DNA of 64,000 nucleotides from Methanospirillum hungatei JF-1 (GTDB taxonomy: Archaea > Halobacteriota > Methanomicrobia > Methanomicrobiales > Methanospirillaceae), in the NCBI RefSeq assembly GCF_000013445.1, contig NC_007796.1, forward strand, positions 2,516,936 through 2,580,935, read 5' to 3'. Below are positions 51,394-60,715 of this stretch, piece after piece. Under the pieces are notes generated by a model. The model was not told the DNA's origin and did not search any database. It saw nothing but the letters and a program-made list of their open reading frames with translations. The position numbers and the translations under genes are program-made. How positions within the stretch are numbered: position 1 is the first letter of the stretch; the number at the start of each line of letters is the position of its first letter.

Positions 51394-52998
51394 TTACTCT
51401 TGTGCCATCCGTTCCCGTTCCTGCTCGGTAATCTCTTCCAGTACCTCAGCTGTCGGTCCAATCTTTACGATCTTACCAAACCGCATAAGGGCACACCGGT
51501 CACAGATATCCCTGACAAAATCCATGTCATGTGAGACCACGATGAAGGTCTCTTCCATCTCTTCCCGTGCGTGCATGATGGAATGCTTGACATCGACCTT
51601 GGTAATCGGATCCATTGTTCCGGTTGGCTCGTCTAATACAACAATATGTGGTTCACGAATAAGAACCTGAGCCAGAGCGACCCGGTGCCGCTCACCTTCA
51701 CTCAAAGTTGATGGAAGACGTTCCAGTACCTCACGTGCTTTCTCCTCAGTAAATCCTGCCATCTTCAGAGTAATGATGGCTTTCCGCATTGCAAGTTCCT
51801 TTGGAAACTCAAGTCCGATTGCATCGGTCAGATTATCCAGAATGGTCCGGTGGGGGAAGAGATCATATTCCTGGTGCAGAAGACCAATATACTGTTTTGC
51901 CCGTCCACGAAGGTCAAAGCCGGGTTTTGTCATATCAACCCAGTCTTCTCCGACAAGAACATTGAGTTCACCGGCTGTCGGTTCAATAACACCCGCTATC
52001 ATCTTGGAAAGAGTGGTCTTCCCGGCACCTGATGTTCCGATGATTCCAAAGATTTCCTTGTGAAATACTTCAAACTGGACTGAATCAACCGCTTTTATTA
52101 GCCCCCGATCAACGGAAATATACCGTTTTGAAAGTTCACGTGTCTTGAGGATCTCCTTACCCAGTTCAATCTCACAGAACTTTTCAAGGTCAGAAAATCC
52201 TTCCATAAAGACCTCTATAACCTCATCCGGAGTCCCGATCTTTTTTATTGCACCATTTTCAAGAAGAATTGCCCTGGTCACCACATCCTCAAGGATCTGG
52301 GTAAAGTGTGAGGTTACAACCATGGACATGTTCGAAGCTTTGGCAGCAGCTTCAAGCATATTATGAACAAGATTTGCCGTTTTGGGGTCAAGAGTTCCAG
52401 TCGGCTCATCGGCAAAGAGACAAAAAGGTTCCTTTGCAAGCTGACGTGCAAGCACCACCCGCTGTTTTTCTCCCCCGGAGAGATCTCGTGCGATATGCAT
52501 CATCCGGTGTGAGAGATGGACCTGATCAATAAGATCTGCAGCACGTCCCACAGATTTTTTTGCAGGATATCCAATATCCTCGAGGGCGCGGAGAACATTA
52601 TCGATGACCCGGTCGTTCCCATACAACGCAAAAGTTCGCTGAAACATGATCGCATTTCGTTTCATGATCCGTCGTTTCAGCGCTTCATTTGCGGGATCCC
52701 AGAAATCAATATCCTGGGGAGTCATTGTCCCACCACACACCGGACATGGCTCTCCTACCTTACTCTGTATCCCGACATATTCACATGATTCACAAAGAGC
52801 CATGTGGTAGATGATCTTTCCAGAGGTGGGAGGCTGATCCACACCCCGGAGCAGGTGCATGAGCACTGTTTTTCCAGCACCGCTCCTGCCGATGATACCG
52901 AGTATTTCTCCTTCCTCAAGAGTGAAGGAAATATTTTTCAGGACCTCCTTTCCGTCGAAGGCCATAGTAAGGTTATCAACCGTGATCAGGGGTCTCAT
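51394..52998 (-). CDS. atwA: MCR activation component A2 (AtwA), tandem ABC ATPase
   Basis: 534 residues with two soluble ABC domains and no membrane helices. Domain 1: Walker A GRSGAGKTVL, a zinc ribbon insert CESC...CPVCGGTM, signature LSGGEKQRV, Walker B LFADEPTG. Domain 2: GTSGAGKTTL, LSEGERHRV, VVLDEPTG. AtwA supplies ATP hydrolysis for reductive activation of methyl-coenzyme M reductase, working with the marker proteins encoded behind it. First gene of the seven-gene operon, with its own TATA-like element. A HAD protein is encoded 97 bp upstream. Confidence 0.92.
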   Translation of the reverse strand: MRPLITVDNLTMAFDGKEVLKNISFTLEEGEILGIIGRSGAGKTVLMHLLRGVDQPPTSGKIIYHMALCESCEYVGIQSKVGEPCPVCGGTMTPQDIDFWDPANEALKRRIMKRNAIMFQRTFALYGNDRVIDNVLRALEDIGYPAKKSVGRAADLIDQVHLSHRMMHIARDLSGGEKQRVVLARQLAKEPFCLFADEPTGTLDPKTANLVHNMLEAAAKASNMSMVVTSHFTQILEDVVTRAILLENGAIKKIGTPDEVIEVFMEGFSDLEKFCEIELGKEILKTRELSKRYISVDRGLIKAVDSVQFEVFHKEIFGIIGTSGAGKTTLSKMIAGVIEPTAGELNVLVGEDWVDMTKPGFDLRGRAKQYIGLLHQEYDLFPHRTILDNLTDAIGLEFPKELAMRKAIITLKMAGFTEEKAREVLERLPSTLSEGERHRVALAQVLIREPHIVVLDEPTGTMDPITKVDVKHSIMHAREEMEETFIVVSHDMDFVRDICDRCALMRFGKIVKIGPTAEVLEEITEQERERMAQE

Positions 52999-53047
52999 CT
53001 TGCAAACACCTTTCGTAAGGTATGGTTAGCACTGATGCGTATTACAT

Positions 53048-53056
53048 CTTTATTTC
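53048..53056 (-). promoter_or_regulatory. TATA-like element before atwA
   Basis: On the minus strand GAAATAAAG, about 50 bp before the atwA ATG at 52998. It suggests that the activation operon can be transcribed independently of the upstream HAD gene. Confidence 0.4.
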
Positions 53057-53095
53057 TGCATGTGAATTTTCACGATCGGCAAATCCCCTTCAGGA

Positions 53096-53911
53096 TTACG
53101 ACTTTTCCAAGACATCATACACAATATCAGGAACCATCCGAAGGTCACGAATACAGTAATCGGCCTCGGAGATCAGTTCATGAGGTTTAACTGAAGGTTG
53201 TTGATTACTCAAAATCGCAATATCTGCAGCACGCATTGCTTTCAAATCATTGATGGAATCACCTACCATCATAACAATATCGTATTGCTGTTTCAAATCA
53301 CGGACAATCTTCTCCTTGATCGCAGGAGTTGCCACCCCGAATACCCGGTCCCGTGGAATACCCAGATAATCTGCCATGCGTTCCAGCTTCGCCTCCCGGT
53401 CCCCTGATGCAATGTACGTAAAAACTCCCCGGCGGTGAAGAGCACTGATGGTCTCCTGTGCTCCTGGAAACGGAGTTCCACCTGCCGTCACACAGAATTC
53501 AATGATCATAAGACCGGTATGAACGATGAGGCCGTTATTTAATGCAACTATCTCCTGCTCCTTGATTTCTGACCAGATAATCCGCATACATTCCTGCATA
53601 TCTCCGATTTTCGCCTGCCTGTCATCATGAAGGATGGTTTTCACAGCCTCTTTTTCAATAACCTTCCTGGTGCAGGAGATCCCAAATGCGATATCGTGAT
53701 CCCTGATGAAATCTGAAACCAGAAGGTCAGGAGATGCCTTCATAAAATCCCGGGAATGGCCATGCAGGACGCATAATACGCGATCAGGATCTGCATAGGT
53801 AAGCATGGTGGTCTCGACGTCTACGAGCAGTTCGCCGGTCCGTACATCCTTTGCAATCCGGTACGTCCGCAGCAAAGTGCCGGCACTATCAAACACAACA
53901 GCGACGTGCAT
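53096..53911 (-). CDS. HAD-superfamily protein with altered acid/base residue
   Basis: 271 residues of the haloacid dehalogenase fold. Motif I reads VFDSAGTLL (7-15): the nucleophile Asp is present but the second Asp of DxDGT is Ala. Motif II is likely YIASGD, and motif IV MMVGDSINDLKAMRAADIA is complete. The ending resembles the ATPase P-domain group of HADs, which have D-K-T-G-T. Without the acid/base residue, dephosphorylation would be slow; a phospho-accepting or binding role is possible. It lies just before the atwA operon; an insertion sequence ends 17 bp before its ATG. Confidence 0.7.
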   Translation of the reverse strand: MHVAVVFDSAGTLLRTYRIAKDVRTGELLVDVETTMLTYADPDRVLCVLHGHSRDFMKASPDLLVSDFIRDHDIAFGISCTRKVIEKEAVKTILHDDRQAKIGDMQECMRIIWSEIKEQEIVALNNGLIVHTGLMIIEFCVTAGGTPFPGAQETISALHRRGVFTYIASGDREAKLERMADYLGIPRDRVFGVATPAIKEKIVRDLKQQYDIVMMVGDSINDLKAMRAADIAILSNQQPSVKPHELISEADYCIRDLRMVPDIVYDVLEKS

Positions 53912-53919
53912 GAAGGCTC

Positions 53920-53928
53920 TATCAGATA
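53920..53928. repeat. Left target-site duplication of the insertion sequence
   Basis: TATCAGATA, repeated at 55009-55017. Because TATC and GATA are complementary the exact limit between duplication and terminal repeat is ambiguous (5, 7 or 9 bp). Confidence 0.7.
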
Positions 53929-55008
53929 GGAGTTACGCAGTTAACTTTTATTATAGAAAGATCTATATATATTGACAACGCCTATAATATACGTGCCTAT
54001 AACGAAGCAGCCTTCAGATGTAGATTATATCAATTACCTCATCGCAGCTCGATGCGACGTTTCTTGTGTAAAAGTCGCTGATTGTTATTCGACGTCTGAA
54101 TTCTCGATATCACATGATACCTTCAATCGATTCCTAACAAGACAGTCTCTAACTCCTGAGACGTTGTGGGCTGAAGTTGAGGCATATGTTGACAGAAAAA
54201 GGGGCTGGTTGGTTCTGGATGACACTATTCTAGATAAAAAACATTCCAAAAAAATCGAATGTACATATTACCAGTGGAGTGGAAAAGAGCACAAAGTAAT
54301 CAAAGGAATAGGATTGATTACCTTAATTTGGACAGATGGAATCACTTCATTTCCAATTGATTATCGAATTTATGATAAGGATGTTGATGATAAGACCAAA
54401 AATGATCATCTCCAAGAAATGGCCTTGACAGCTTTCAAAAGAGGATTTACTCCTGCCTTTGTCATGTTTGATAGTTGGTATTCCGGAAATGAAAATTTGA
54501 AGTTGATTAACCGTCTTGGATGGTTTTATTTCACACGAGTTAAGAAAAATCGTATGGTCAATCCCGATGCCCAAGGTAATGTTCAAGTGTCATCATTAAA
54601 TATACCAGAGGAGGGATTAGAAGTCCATTTAAAGAAATATGGATTTATTCGTCTTTTTCACTCACTAAATCGTAAAGGTGTAAGTAGATATTGGGCAACC
54701 AATTTTTTGCCGATGAATAATGAAGATAGGCTGGTTTTACAATCTATTTGCTGGACAATCGAGAATTATCATAGGGCTATCAAAGAACTATGTGGTGTCG
54801 AAAAATGCCAAGCTAGAAAGGGAATTATCCAACGAAATCATATTAATTGCTCACTTCGGGCATATTTACGATTCGAAGTCAATAAATTTTTGAATGGTGT
54901 TACTCCGTACGATGCTCAATGGCAAATCATAAAAGTTGGAATTTCAGAATATATTCAGAACCCAAAATATGCGCTATAAATTTTTTAGAGGTTGTTCTGC
55001 GTAACTCC
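53929..55008 (+). mobile_element. Complete 1.08-kb insertion sequence, IS4-superfamily type
   Basis: Perfect terminal inverted repeats GGAGTTACGCAG (53929-53940) and CTGCGTAACTCC (54997-55008), extendable by four bases, flank a single DDE transposase gene. Direct repeats of up to 9 bp lie outside. The element is A+T-rich against its surroundings and looks recent and intact. It separates the HAD gene from the ribose-bisphosphate isomerase gene. Confidence 0.9.
53993..54979 (+). CDS. DDE transposase of the insertion sequence
   Basis: 328 residues from GTG 53993 (335 from an in-frame TTG at 53972). The catalytic triad is visible at WLVLDDTILDKKHSKK, FVMFDSWYSGNEN and ENYHRAIKELCGVEKCQARK, as in the IS4/IS701 superfamily with the Y-x-x-K-x-x-C type C-terminus. 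A TATA-like CTATATATA ends at 53970, so a leaderless message from GTG 53993 is likelier than the TTG that touches the TATA box. No internal stop or frameshift. Codon use is A+T-rich, unlike the neighbours. Confidence 0.88.
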   Translation: MPITKQPSDVDYINYLIAARCDVSCVKVADCYSTSEFSISHDTFNRFLTRQSLTPETLWAEVEAYVDRKRGWLVLDDTILDKKHSKKIECTYYQWSGKEHKVIKGIGLITLIWTDGITSFPIDYRIYDKDVDDKTKNDHLQEMALTAFKRGFTPAFVMFDSWYSGNENLKLINRLGWFYFTRVKKNRMVNPDAQGNVQVSSLNIPEEGLEVHLKKYGFIRLFHSLNRKGVSRYWATNFLPMNNEDRLVLQSICWTIENYHRAIKELCGVEKCQARKGIIQRNHINCSLRAYLRFEVNKFLNGVTPYDAQWQIIKVGISEYIQNPKYAL

Positions 55009-55017
55009 TATCAGATA
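55009..55017. repeat. Right target-site duplication of the insertion sequence
   Basis: TATCAGATA immediately after the right terminal repeat; same as 53920-53928. Confidence 0.7.
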
Positions 55018-55118
55018 ATACAGAAGGAGAACAGATAATACCCGATGGCCAGATTTAGGATCTGCAAATGTCAGGGATATGCCAAGAATTATTCTGATAA
55101 GAAAAGATAACAAGAGAT

Positions 55119-56075
55119 ATGACGCTTGAAGAGACTGCCGGAAAGATCAGATCCATGGAAATAAGGGGTGCTGGCAGGATTGCGAGAGCTGCTGCCAGAG
55201 CCCTCTATGAACATTCCATGGAAGCGGAAAGCGCAGATCTCGCCCAATACTGTCAGAGGATGTATGCAGCTGCAGAACTTCTTGTTTCAACACGGCCGAC
55301 TGCAGTCTCACTTCCCAATGCAGTCAACCTGGTCATGAAACCACTTAAAAATGAATCCGACCTTTTCACCGCCAGACATAATCTGGAGGAACGGGCCCTT
55401 GCATTTATCAAACGTTCTGAAGAGGCAGTCTCCCGGATTGGAACCATCGGAGCCAGGCATATCAGGGATGGTGATGTGGTCATGACCCATTGCAACTCCG
55501 AAGCTGCGCTTGCCTGCATTCTCAAGGCCCACCAGCAGGGAATGGATATCGAAGTCTATGCAACGGAGGTCCGACCACGCAACCAGGGGCATATCACCGC
55601 TAAAACCTTATCTGATGCAGGCATAAAAACGAACTTCATCGTTGATTCTGCAGCCAGATATTTCATGAAAGAGGTGGACATCTGTATTACCGGGGCAGAT
55701 GCAATCACCGTCAATGGTTCAATCATAAACAAGATAGGGACATCACAGATAGCTCTTGCCGCCCATGAAGCACGGGTGAGTTTTGTGGTTGCAGCAGAGA
55801 CATACAAATTCGCCCCCTGTACGATTCTTGGAGAGCGAATTCTCATAGAAGAGCGTTCACCAGATGAGATACTCTCCGGTGATATGAGAAAACAACTACC
55901 GCATGTCACCGTGAGAAATCCTACCTTTGACATTACACCAGCCGATTATGTTGACCTCATTATCACTGAGGCCGGTGTTTATCCCCCGGAGATGGCATAT
56001 ACCGTTATTAAAGAACAACTCCACTGGGATACCGAGGATATGAGTTTAGAGCTTCCCTATTGCGAGGAAGAATAA
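55119..56075 (+). CDS. Ribose-1,5-bisphosphate isomerase
   Basis: 318 residues of the eIF2B-alpha-like isomerase family. The catalytic Cys lies in VMTHCNSEAAL (Cys 125) and the catalytic Asp in ITGADAITVNG (Asp 194), spaced as in the Thermococcus enzyme. It converts ribose-1,5-bisphosphate from AMP phosphorylase into ribulose-1,5-bisphosphate. One base separates it from the RuBisCO gene, so the two are co-transcribed. Its upstream region is cut down to 100 bp by the insertion sequence. Confidence 0.9.
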   Translation: MTLEETAGKIRSMEIRGAGRIARAAARALYEHSMEAESADLAQYCQRMYAAAELLVSTRPTAVSLPNAVNLVMKPLKNESDLFTARHNLEERALAFIKRSEEAVSRIGTIGARHIRDGDVVMTHCNSEAALACILKAHQQGMDIEVYATEVRPRNQGHITAKTLSDAGIKTNFIVDSAARYFMKEVDICITGADAITVNGSIINKIGTSQIALAAHEARVSFVVAAETYKFAPCTILGERILIEERSPDEILSGDMRKQLPHVTVRNPTFDITPADYVDLIITEAGVYPPEMAYTVIKEQLHWDTEDMSLELPYCEEE

Positions 56076-56076
56076 C

Positions 56077-57276
56077 ATGACAGACGTTATTGCAACATAT
56101 TATTTCAGACCACGAGAAGGAGTCACTCCTGAATGGGCTGCACAGGCTATCGCAGAAGAACAGACGACCGGAACCTGGACCGACATCTCCACACGGCAAA
56201 ACTATGTCCACTACCTGGATGGCGTTGTGGACGAAATTCATCCCAGTGGTGGCGGGTACACCTGCACAATTCGGTACCCGTCAGAGATATTTGAACCTGG
56301 AAATATCCCCCAGTACCTCTCGGTTCTTGCAGGCAACCTTTTTGGTCTCTCCCGGATAGCAGCAGTGCGACTGGTGGATGTGGAGTTTTCGCGTGACATT
56401 GTCCCCTTTAAAGGACCGAAATTCGGGATAGAAGGGGTCAGAAAACTGGCAGGCACTGTTGACCGGCCTCACGTGGGAACAATCATAAAACCTAAGGTTG
56501 GTCTGAACCCGAAAGATACGGCCGCAGTCGCATATGAGGCTGCGATTGGTGGCGTGGATCTGATCAAGGATGATGAAACCCTCACCGATCAGGCATTCTG
56601 TCCTCTTGGAGAACGGCTTCCTCTCATTATGGAACAACTTGACCGGGTGAAGAGTGAGACTGGACGGAATGTTCTCTATGCAGTAAACATCTCTTCTGCA
56701 GGTGACAAAATCGTCCAGCGGGCACGAGAAGCGGCGAGGATGGGTGCAAACATGCTCATGATTGATGTCATCGTGTGTGGTTTCGATGCAGTCAGGGCAG
56801 TCGCAGAAGAGCCTGGAATCAATCTGCCCATACATGTTCACCGGACCATGCATGCGGCAATTACAAGAAATCCGGAACACGGGATTGCTATGCGCCCCAT
56901 ATGCCGGCTTGTGCGGATGCTTGGCGGGGACCAGCTCCATACCGGGACAGTTTCAGGAAAGATGGAGCACGATGTCACGGAGTTGCGCGGTGATAACCTG
57001 GCCCTGACTGAACCATTCTTTGATCTGAAACCGACATTCCCCGTTGCTTCAGGCGGACTCCATCCGGGAGGGGTCCATAAAGAGGTCAGCATGCTCGGAC
57101 GGGACATCATTCTCCAGGCAGGCGGAGGAATTCACGGCCATCCGGACGGGACACGGGTAGGTGCAACAGCAATGAGACAGGCAGTTGACGCCGCCGTTGC
57201 CGGGATTTCACCAGCGACATATGCAGAGGACCATCCCGAGCTGAAACGGGCACTGGATAAATGGGGAATTGCATAA
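56077..57276 (+). CDS. rbcL: Ribulose-1,5-bisphosphate carboxylase, type III
   Basis: 399 residues. Active-site motifs are complete: GTIIKPKVGL (134-143), the carbamylation site GGVDLIKDDE with Lys 164, Asp 166 and Glu 167, HVHRTMHAA, and loop 6 HTGTVSGKMEHD; length and sequence fit archaeal form III. With RuBP from the isomerase encoded just before, it yields two 3-phosphoglycerate. In Methanospirillum a phosphoribulokinase-based reductive hexulose-phosphate pathway has also been reported, for which this enzyme would serve too; no kinase gene is in the window. Confidence 0.95.
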   Translation: MTDVIATYYFRPREGVTPEWAAQAIAEEQTTGTWTDISTRQNYVHYLDGVVDEIHPSGGGYTCTIRYPSEIFEPGNIPQYLSVLAGNLFGLSRIAAVRLVDVEFSRDIVPFKGPKFGIEGVRKLAGTVDRPHVGTIIKPKVGLNPKDTAAVAYEAAIGGVDLIKDDETLTDQAFCPLGERLPLIMEQLDRVKSETGRNVLYAVNISSAGDKIVQRAREAARMGANMLMIDVIVCGFDAVRAVAEEPGINLPIHVHRTMHAAITRNPEHGIAMRPICRLVRMLGGDQLHTGTVSGKMEHDVTELRGDNLALTEPFFDLKPTFPVASGGLHPGGVHKEVSMLGRDIILQAGGGIHGHPDGTRVGATAMRQAVDAAVAGISPATYAEDHPELKRALDKWGIA

Positions 57277-57285
57277 CTAATATAC

Positions 57286-58110
57286 ATGGAAATACCATTT
57301 GTCAAACTCCACGGAAACGGGAATGACTTTATCCTGATCGACGAGTACGCAGGTGAAAAAATACCTGATGACATGAAAGGTCATTTTGCTGCAGTCTATT
57401 GTGACAGAAAGTTCGGGATTGGTGGGGATGGTGTTCTGTTTCTCCTGAAATCGAACGATGGTATCAGGATGCGCCTCTTCCAGCCTGATGAGAGTGAGGC
57501 AGAGATGTGCGGGAATGGCATCAGGTGCCTGGCCAAATACGCCTTTGATGCCGGATATGTGAAAAGCCCCTGTACTATCCAGACTCTTGCCGGACCGGTC
57601 ATGGTTAGGATGGAGTATGATGAGGACGGCGACTTTATGGCAGAAGTGGAGATGACACCGCCCATATATGAAAGTCCGGGGATACCGGCCAAAGGGAAAG
57701 GTGATTTTCATGAGATAATCAACGGGTACGAAGTATTTGCCGTCAATACCGGTGTCCCTCATGCAGTCATCTTTGTCAGGGATCTCGACTCCCTTGATCT
57801 CATAAAAATGGCCCCTCCAATCAGGCACAGCCAATTCTTCCCATCCGGAGCAAACGTGAATTTTGTGGAGATAACCGGAGAAAATTCGATTCAGATCCGG
57901 ACCTTTGAACGGGGCGTCGAAGCGGAGACACTCTCCTGTGGGACCGGTGCCACGGCCTCAGCTGCAATCGCGTACCGCCTCTCTAAAACCGGTCCTGTTG
58001 TCGAGGTGGAGACTATCGGCGGGCCTCTAACTATCACCATAAAAGATGGAGCCTTCATGAAAGGTCCCGCAGATACGGTATTTACCGGGATGCTTCATCT
58101 TGACGGGTAA
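57286..58110 (+). CDS. dapF: Diaminopimelate epimerase
   Basis: 274 residues with both catalytic Cys: EMCGNGIRCLAKYA and LSCGTGATASAAI, plus FVKLHGNGNDFILID at the start and NTGVPHAVIFV. It turns LL- into meso-diaminopimelate for lysine synthesis. Nine bases after the RuBisCO stop, so probably in the same transcript though unrelated in pathway. Overlaps the next gene by 29 bp tail to tail. Confidence 0.95.
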   Translation: MEIPFVKLHGNGNDFILIDEYAGEKIPDDMKGHFAAVYCDRKFGIGGDGVLFLLKSNDGIRMRLFQPDESEAEMCGNGIRCLAKYAFDAGYVKSPCTIQTLAGPVMVRMEYDEDGDFMAEVEMTPPIYESPGIPAKGKGDFHEIINGYEVFAVNTGVPHAVIFVRDLDSLDLIKMAPPIRHSQFFPSGANVNFVEITGENSIQIRTFERGVEAETLSCGTGATASAAIAYRLSKTGPVVEVETIGGPLTITIKDGAFMKGPADTVFTGMLHLDG

Positions 58111-58798
58111 TTTCCCCTCTGTTTTTTCCGCAATACCCTGCGATTTTTCCTGCGGAGAGTGCCAGAAGTAAAAATCCGCATACAGCACCGATCATAAGCA
58201 GTACCGTTGTCAGGGGTGATGAGCCAAATGAGCTCTCACCACCACGAATAAGAAGAAGGACGCCTTCAGGTATCGCTTTCGCAAAGGAACTGTGAAGAAG
58301 AGCAGGATCATACACTGCGGTTCTGCTTACCCATCCGGAGAGGTGCAAACTTGTGCCAAGCATAATCCCCCCGGTCATGAGCAGGGCGGTTGTTCCACTT
58401 AAAATATCCATTATCCCGCCTTCAGAGGTTACCAGTTCCTGAAACAGGTATCCTGCCTGGTGACCCAGGAAGAGGAGAAGAAAAAACTCTGCGGGCAGAA
58501 AGAGAGAGGATGCCGCCGGCCAGACAGACACCCAGAATGTCTCTGTGGCAATCAGGGCCAGTATGCATGAGAGTAAAAACCTCCGGCGGTTACCCCTCAT
58601 ACCATATATGCCAGTAATGAAAAGAAGTGTCAGAAATAGTAGAATAACTGGTCGTGCTGATGGGTCAGAGGGCAGGACAGGCACAATGATCACCATCGGA
58701 ATGAGTGCAAGGAATAATATCGGCAGATCATTCCAGACTTTTCTGCTACCCTTCAATACATATCCATACGTATCCGGATTTTGCCGGATGATATCCAT
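58082..58798 (-). CDS. Membrane protein of unknown function
   Basis: 238 residues from ATG 58798; a Met 25 codons earlier is less likely since MDIIRQNPDTYGYVLKG looks like a true start. About six membrane helices (LFLALIPMVIIVPVLP, VILLFLTLLFITGIYG, LLSCILALIATETFWV and others), with an extracellular stretch holding SGWVSRTAVYDPALLH. No family recognised and no transport motif seen. Convergent with dapF, divergent from the TPR gene. Confidence 0.6.
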   Translation of the reverse strand: MDIIRQNPDTYGYVLKGSRKVWNDLPILFLALIPMVIIVPVLPSDPSARPVILLFLTLLFITGIYGMRGNRRRFLLSCILALIATETFWVSVWPAASSLFLPAEFFLLLFLGHQAGYLFQELVTSEGGIMDILSGTTALLMTGGIMLGTSLHLSGWVSRTAVYDPALLHSSFAKAIPEGVLLLIRGGESSFGSSPLTTVLLMIGAVCGFLLLALSAGKIAGYCGKNRGEITRQDEASR

Positions 58799-58901
58799 AA
58801 CAATATTTTTTCCTCTCCGAAGATGAACTACACGGAAGAATTGATGAATATCTTTAATGCACTCTGCGGGCAATCATGTGATACCGGAATCAGGATGATC
58901 T

Positions 58902-59639
58902 ATGGTCGATACTATCAGTGACAAGGAGGCAGAACGCTGGAAGTCTGAAGGTATCCGTTATGCCACAAATCAGAAATTTGAAGACGCAATTCACTATTTT
59001 GAGAAGGCATCCGCACTAAATCCGGTTGATGAGGAGATATATTTCCAGAAAGGCCTTGCGTTTATGAACCTCATCCGGTACCAGGAAGCAGTTGAGGCCT
59101 TTGAGGAAGCCCTCAAATTAAACGATAAAGATCCCCGGTACTGGCTCTATATGGGAATAAACTACTTTTTTATGGGCCGGTATAGTAAGGCTATTCCCTG
59201 TTTTAACATGGTCCTTGAGATAGATCCGACCAATCTTCATGCATTAAGCAACAAAGGTTCCGCTCTTGCGGAGATCGACAGGCACCAGGAATCTGTCGAG
59301 TGTTTTAACCGGATCCTCGAACTTATACCAGGGGATGTCAATGCACTTTTTAATAAAGGGATCAGCCTGATGAAACTGAAAGACTATAAATCTGCAATCG
59401 GATGCTTTAAAGAGATATTAAAGCAGGATGCAGAGGACTCCGATGCATGGTTTGAACTTGGAAACTGTCTTTCAAAGACTGACAACTGCAAAGAGGCTAT
59501 CAAGTGTTTTGACCGGGTTATCAGGATTGAGCCTAACCATGCGGAAGTGTATGATGCAAAGGTGGAATGCCTCCGAAGTCTTGGCCTGAATGATGAGGCA
59601 GATGAACTCATTGCAAAACGTGAGATGGACGACTGGTAG
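58902..59639 (+). CDS. Tetratricopeptide repeat protein
   Basis: 245 residues made of about six TPR units of 34 residues (ALNPVDEEIYFQKGLAFMNL, LNDKDPRYWLYMGINYFFM, IDPTNLHALSNKGSALAEI, IPGDVNALFNKGISLMKL and so on). No signal peptide or other domain, so a cytoplasmic scaffold or partner-binding protein. Stands alone between a membrane protein and purA. Confidence 0.85.
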   Translation: MVDTISDKEAERWKSEGIRYATNQKFEDAIHYFEKASALNPVDEEIYFQKGLAFMNLIRYQEAVEAFEEALKLNDKDPRYWLYMGINYFFMGRYSKAIPCFNMVLEIDPTNLHALSNKGSALAEIDRHQESVECFNRILELIPGDVNALFNKGISLMKLKDYKSAIGCFKEILKQDAEDSDAWFELGNCLSKTDNCKEAIKCFDRVIRIEPNHAEVYDAKVECLRSLGLNDEADELIAKREMDDW

Positions 59640-59701
59640 GTCCATCGATCACCCGATAATCTAAATCTTTATTTCTCCCGTTCTCCTATGCAATAGGTTG
59701 G

Positions 59702-60715
59702 ATGAGTTGTACAATAATCGTGGGCGGGAACTTTGGTGATGAAGGGAAAGGAAAGATTGTTTCTCATGTTGCTCACCAGGATCGCCCGACAATAATCACA
59801 CGGGGAGGTGTTGGTCCGAATGCGGGACATACTGTTATGGTCGGCGAGAAAAAATTCGGCGTCCGCATGTGTCCGTCCGGATTTGTCTATCCTGATGCCA
59901 GACTGATGATCGGAACCGGTGTGCTGGTAGATCCGCGTGTATTCAAACATGAAATTGAGGTTCTCGGAGTGGAGGGAAGGATATTCCTGGATAAGCGGTG
60001 TGCAATCATTGAAGAAGCACATATTCAGGAGGATAAAACCAACACGCACCTGTCGAAAAAGGTCGGATCAACCGGCACCGGATGTGGCCCTGCAAACCGC
60101 GATCGTGCCATGCGGGTTGCCAGACTCGCGCGTGATATTCCTGAGTTGAGTTCATATCTTGTCGATGTCCCACTTGAGGTGAATACCGCGCTTGACAATG
60201 ATGAAAATGTTGTGATTGAAGGGACACAGGGGTTTGGAATTTCTCTCTACTTCGGCCATTATCCGTTCGTTACCAGCAAAGACACCTGTGCTGCACAGAT
60301 GGCGGCAGATAATGGTGTCGGGCCGACCAGAGTGGATGACGTCATTGTTGTGTTTAAGGCTTTCCCGACCAGAGTAGGAGAAGGTCCCTTCTCAACTGAG
60401 ATGTCCAGTGAAAAGGCACATGAAAAGGGCATTCAGGAGTTTGGAACGGTTACCGGCAGAGAACGGCGGATTGGAACCTGGGACGGAGAGATGGCCAGAT
60501 ATGCTGCTATGATAAATGGATGCACCCAGGCAGCTATCACCGGAATTGACCACGTGGATCCCTCCTGTTTTGGTGCTACCCAGTACTCACAGCTGACAAA
60601 GACTGCGAAGGATTTCCTGAAACAGGCCGAAGATGACATCGGTGCACCGGTAACACTCATCTCAACCGGACCTGAACTCTCCCAGATTATTGATATACGG
60701 GCCGAATACGAATGA
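59702..60715 (+). CDS. purA: Adenylosuccinate synthetase
   Basis: 337 residues, the short archaeal form (bacterial PurA is about 430). GGNFGDEGKGKIVSHVA holds the P-loop, GGVGPNAGHTVMVG the IMP site, and GSTGTGCGPANRDRAMR and EGTQGFGISLYFGHYPF follow. It makes adenylosuccinate from IMP, Asp and GTP on the way to AMP. It overlaps the following Trm112-like gene in ATGA. Confidence 0.95.
   Translation: MSCTIIVGGNFGDEGKGKIVSHVAHQDRPTIITRGGVGPNAGHTVMVGEKKFGVRMCPSGFVYPDARLMIGTGVLVDPRVFKHEIEVLGVEGRIFLDKRCAIIEEAHIQEDKTNTHLSKKVGSTGTGCGPANRDRAMRVARLARDIPELSSYLVDVPLEVNTALDNDENVVIEGTQGFGISLYFGHYPFVTSKDTCAAQMAADNGVGPTRVDDVIVVFKAFPTRVGEGPFSTEMSSEKAHEKGIQEFGTVTGRERRIGTWDGEMARYAAMINGCTQAAITGIDHVDPSCFGATQYSQLTKTAKDFLKQAEDDIGAPVTLISTGPELSQIIDIRAEYE

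Noticed and set aside
55253-57374. Several antisense frames over the isomerase, RuBisCO and dapF genes
   Set aside because: All are shadows of strongly conserved enzymes, with no start signals or recognisable domains.
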